Positions 63,281 through 64,000 of a DNA stretch of 64,000 nt are shown here, piece by piece. This DNA comes from Zasmidium citrigriseum (lineage: Eukaryota > Ascomycota > Dothideomycetes > Mycosphaerellales > Mycosphaerellaceae). The stretch is from contig NHNW01000086.1 of assembly GCA_002786025.1 (NCBI GenBank), positions 1 to 64,000 of the forward strand, in the 5' to 3' direction. The position numbers were made by a program, and so were the translations under genes. The notes beneath the pieces were generated by a model. The model did no database searches. It was not told the DNA's origin and saw nothing but the letters and a program-made list of their open reading frames with translations. Every line of letters starts with the position of its first letter. Position 1 is the first letter of the stretch.

Positions 63281-64000
63281 TATATAAGGCCTCTTAAATA
63301 TAGATTTAGGAGTTAGGGAAATAACTTATACGATATATTTTTAAAAGTTTAAGGCTAGTTTCGGTATAAGAATAAATTATACACTACAAAACTTCATTAA
63401 ATAAGCTTCTTACTACACTTAAATCTATATTTCTTACTACCCTTAATTTTAAAATCTCGTAACCCTAAGGGTTAGTTATAAGAAGAAACCTCGAGTCTTA
63501 GATTTAATAGTAGCGCGATTCGCAATTTTCTAGTCGTGCTAAAGTATACAATTAATATAGAATAGATTAATTAACATGCAATCTAGTTTCAACTATATCT
63601 AGTATATAGAGATAAGTCTTTAAGTATAAATTTAGAGCTACTACTAATATTTAAGTAAAACTCTATATTATATCTCTAAATCTACTATATATATCCTATA
63701 TAGACTATAATTACTAGTAACTATTATTTCTCCTAATAGTAAGTAGTAGTTATACTATATTCGACTAGATTTAGAGATATATAGTATAATAGGCTAAAAT
63801 ATATAGATAGTAGGTATATAACGCTTAGAATTATACCTTCTTTTTAATAAGTATATCTCGTAACCTTAATAACTTCTATCTAGCCCCTTATATATATAAA
63901 CTATAAGTATTTAGAACGCTTAAAACGTAACTATACGTTTATAAAAGGCGATACTCTATAGCTTAGTACTAGCCTATACCTTTAACTACGCCTACGCTTA

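Larger units (their letters stand above)
60821..64000. repeat. RIP-mutated repeat block, right flank
   Basis: The composition changes here to TA- and CG-rich with very few CA or TG dinucleotides and stops in every frame. It contains two tandem direct copies of one unit (listed separately) and reaches the end of the window. The parent element is not identified. Confidence 0.8.

Overview
The window is nuclear DNA of a filamentous ascomycete (Pezizomycotina). A Dothideomycete is my best guess, but that placement is an inference. The evidence is short GT-AG introns of about 46-60 bases with CTRAC branch sites, Zn2Cys6 regulators, a class II hydrophobin, a fungal monoamine oxidase, WSC and GH127 proteins, and flanking DNA with the signature of repeat-induced point mutation (RIP). 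About 59.7 kb of gene-bearing DNA lies between two RIP-mutated blocks (1-1125 and about 60820-64000). The first 300 bases contain no CA or TG dinucleotide.

Layout. 1380-8802: GWT1, then two paralogous, intron-rich protein kinases (KinA +, KinB -) around a class II hydrophobin. 9281-14045: the SAGA subunit NGG1/ADA3 and a membrane RING-H2 ubiquitin ligase. 14415-17673: a secreted collagen-like/WSC protein that I reconstruct with 25 exons. 18991-24779: an amine-use module (APC permease, monoamine oxidase, Zn2Cys6 regulator). 25168-30350: UTP15, a CHK/EcKL-type small-molecule kinase and a Ser/Thr-rich secreted protein. 31046-39040: a pentose-use module (MFS sugar transporter, GH127 beta-L-arabinofuranosidase, C2H2+Zn2Cys6 regulator). 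40614-47979: a carboxylesterase, a small secreted protein, a PRMT3 N-terminal-like zinc-finger protein with no methyltransferase domain, and an OPT transporter. 48362-57002: RAT1 and USO1, diverging from each other and flanked by two divergent histone-H3-like genes. 57888-59758: a third, more distant kinase (KinC).

Two observations stand out. First, the collagen-like gene can be read as unbroken Gly-X-Y repeats only if five of its 24 introns start with ATAAGT and, at least in two cases, end with AC. These would be U2-type AT-AC introns, and four of the five follow exons of only 8-10 bases or lie in the same repeat unit. Second, the two short H3-like histone genes share intron positions, an N-terminus resembling H3 (R2, K4 and K9 kept, T3 replaced by Glu), a C-terminal tag, and a promoter made of an ATGCAAAT octamer element, a TATA-like box and an upstream CTTTACTTA repeat tract. 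They look like an ancient duplicated pair of non-canonical histones. All gene models are read by eye. Exon coordinates rest on splice consensus plus reading frame, not on transcripts.
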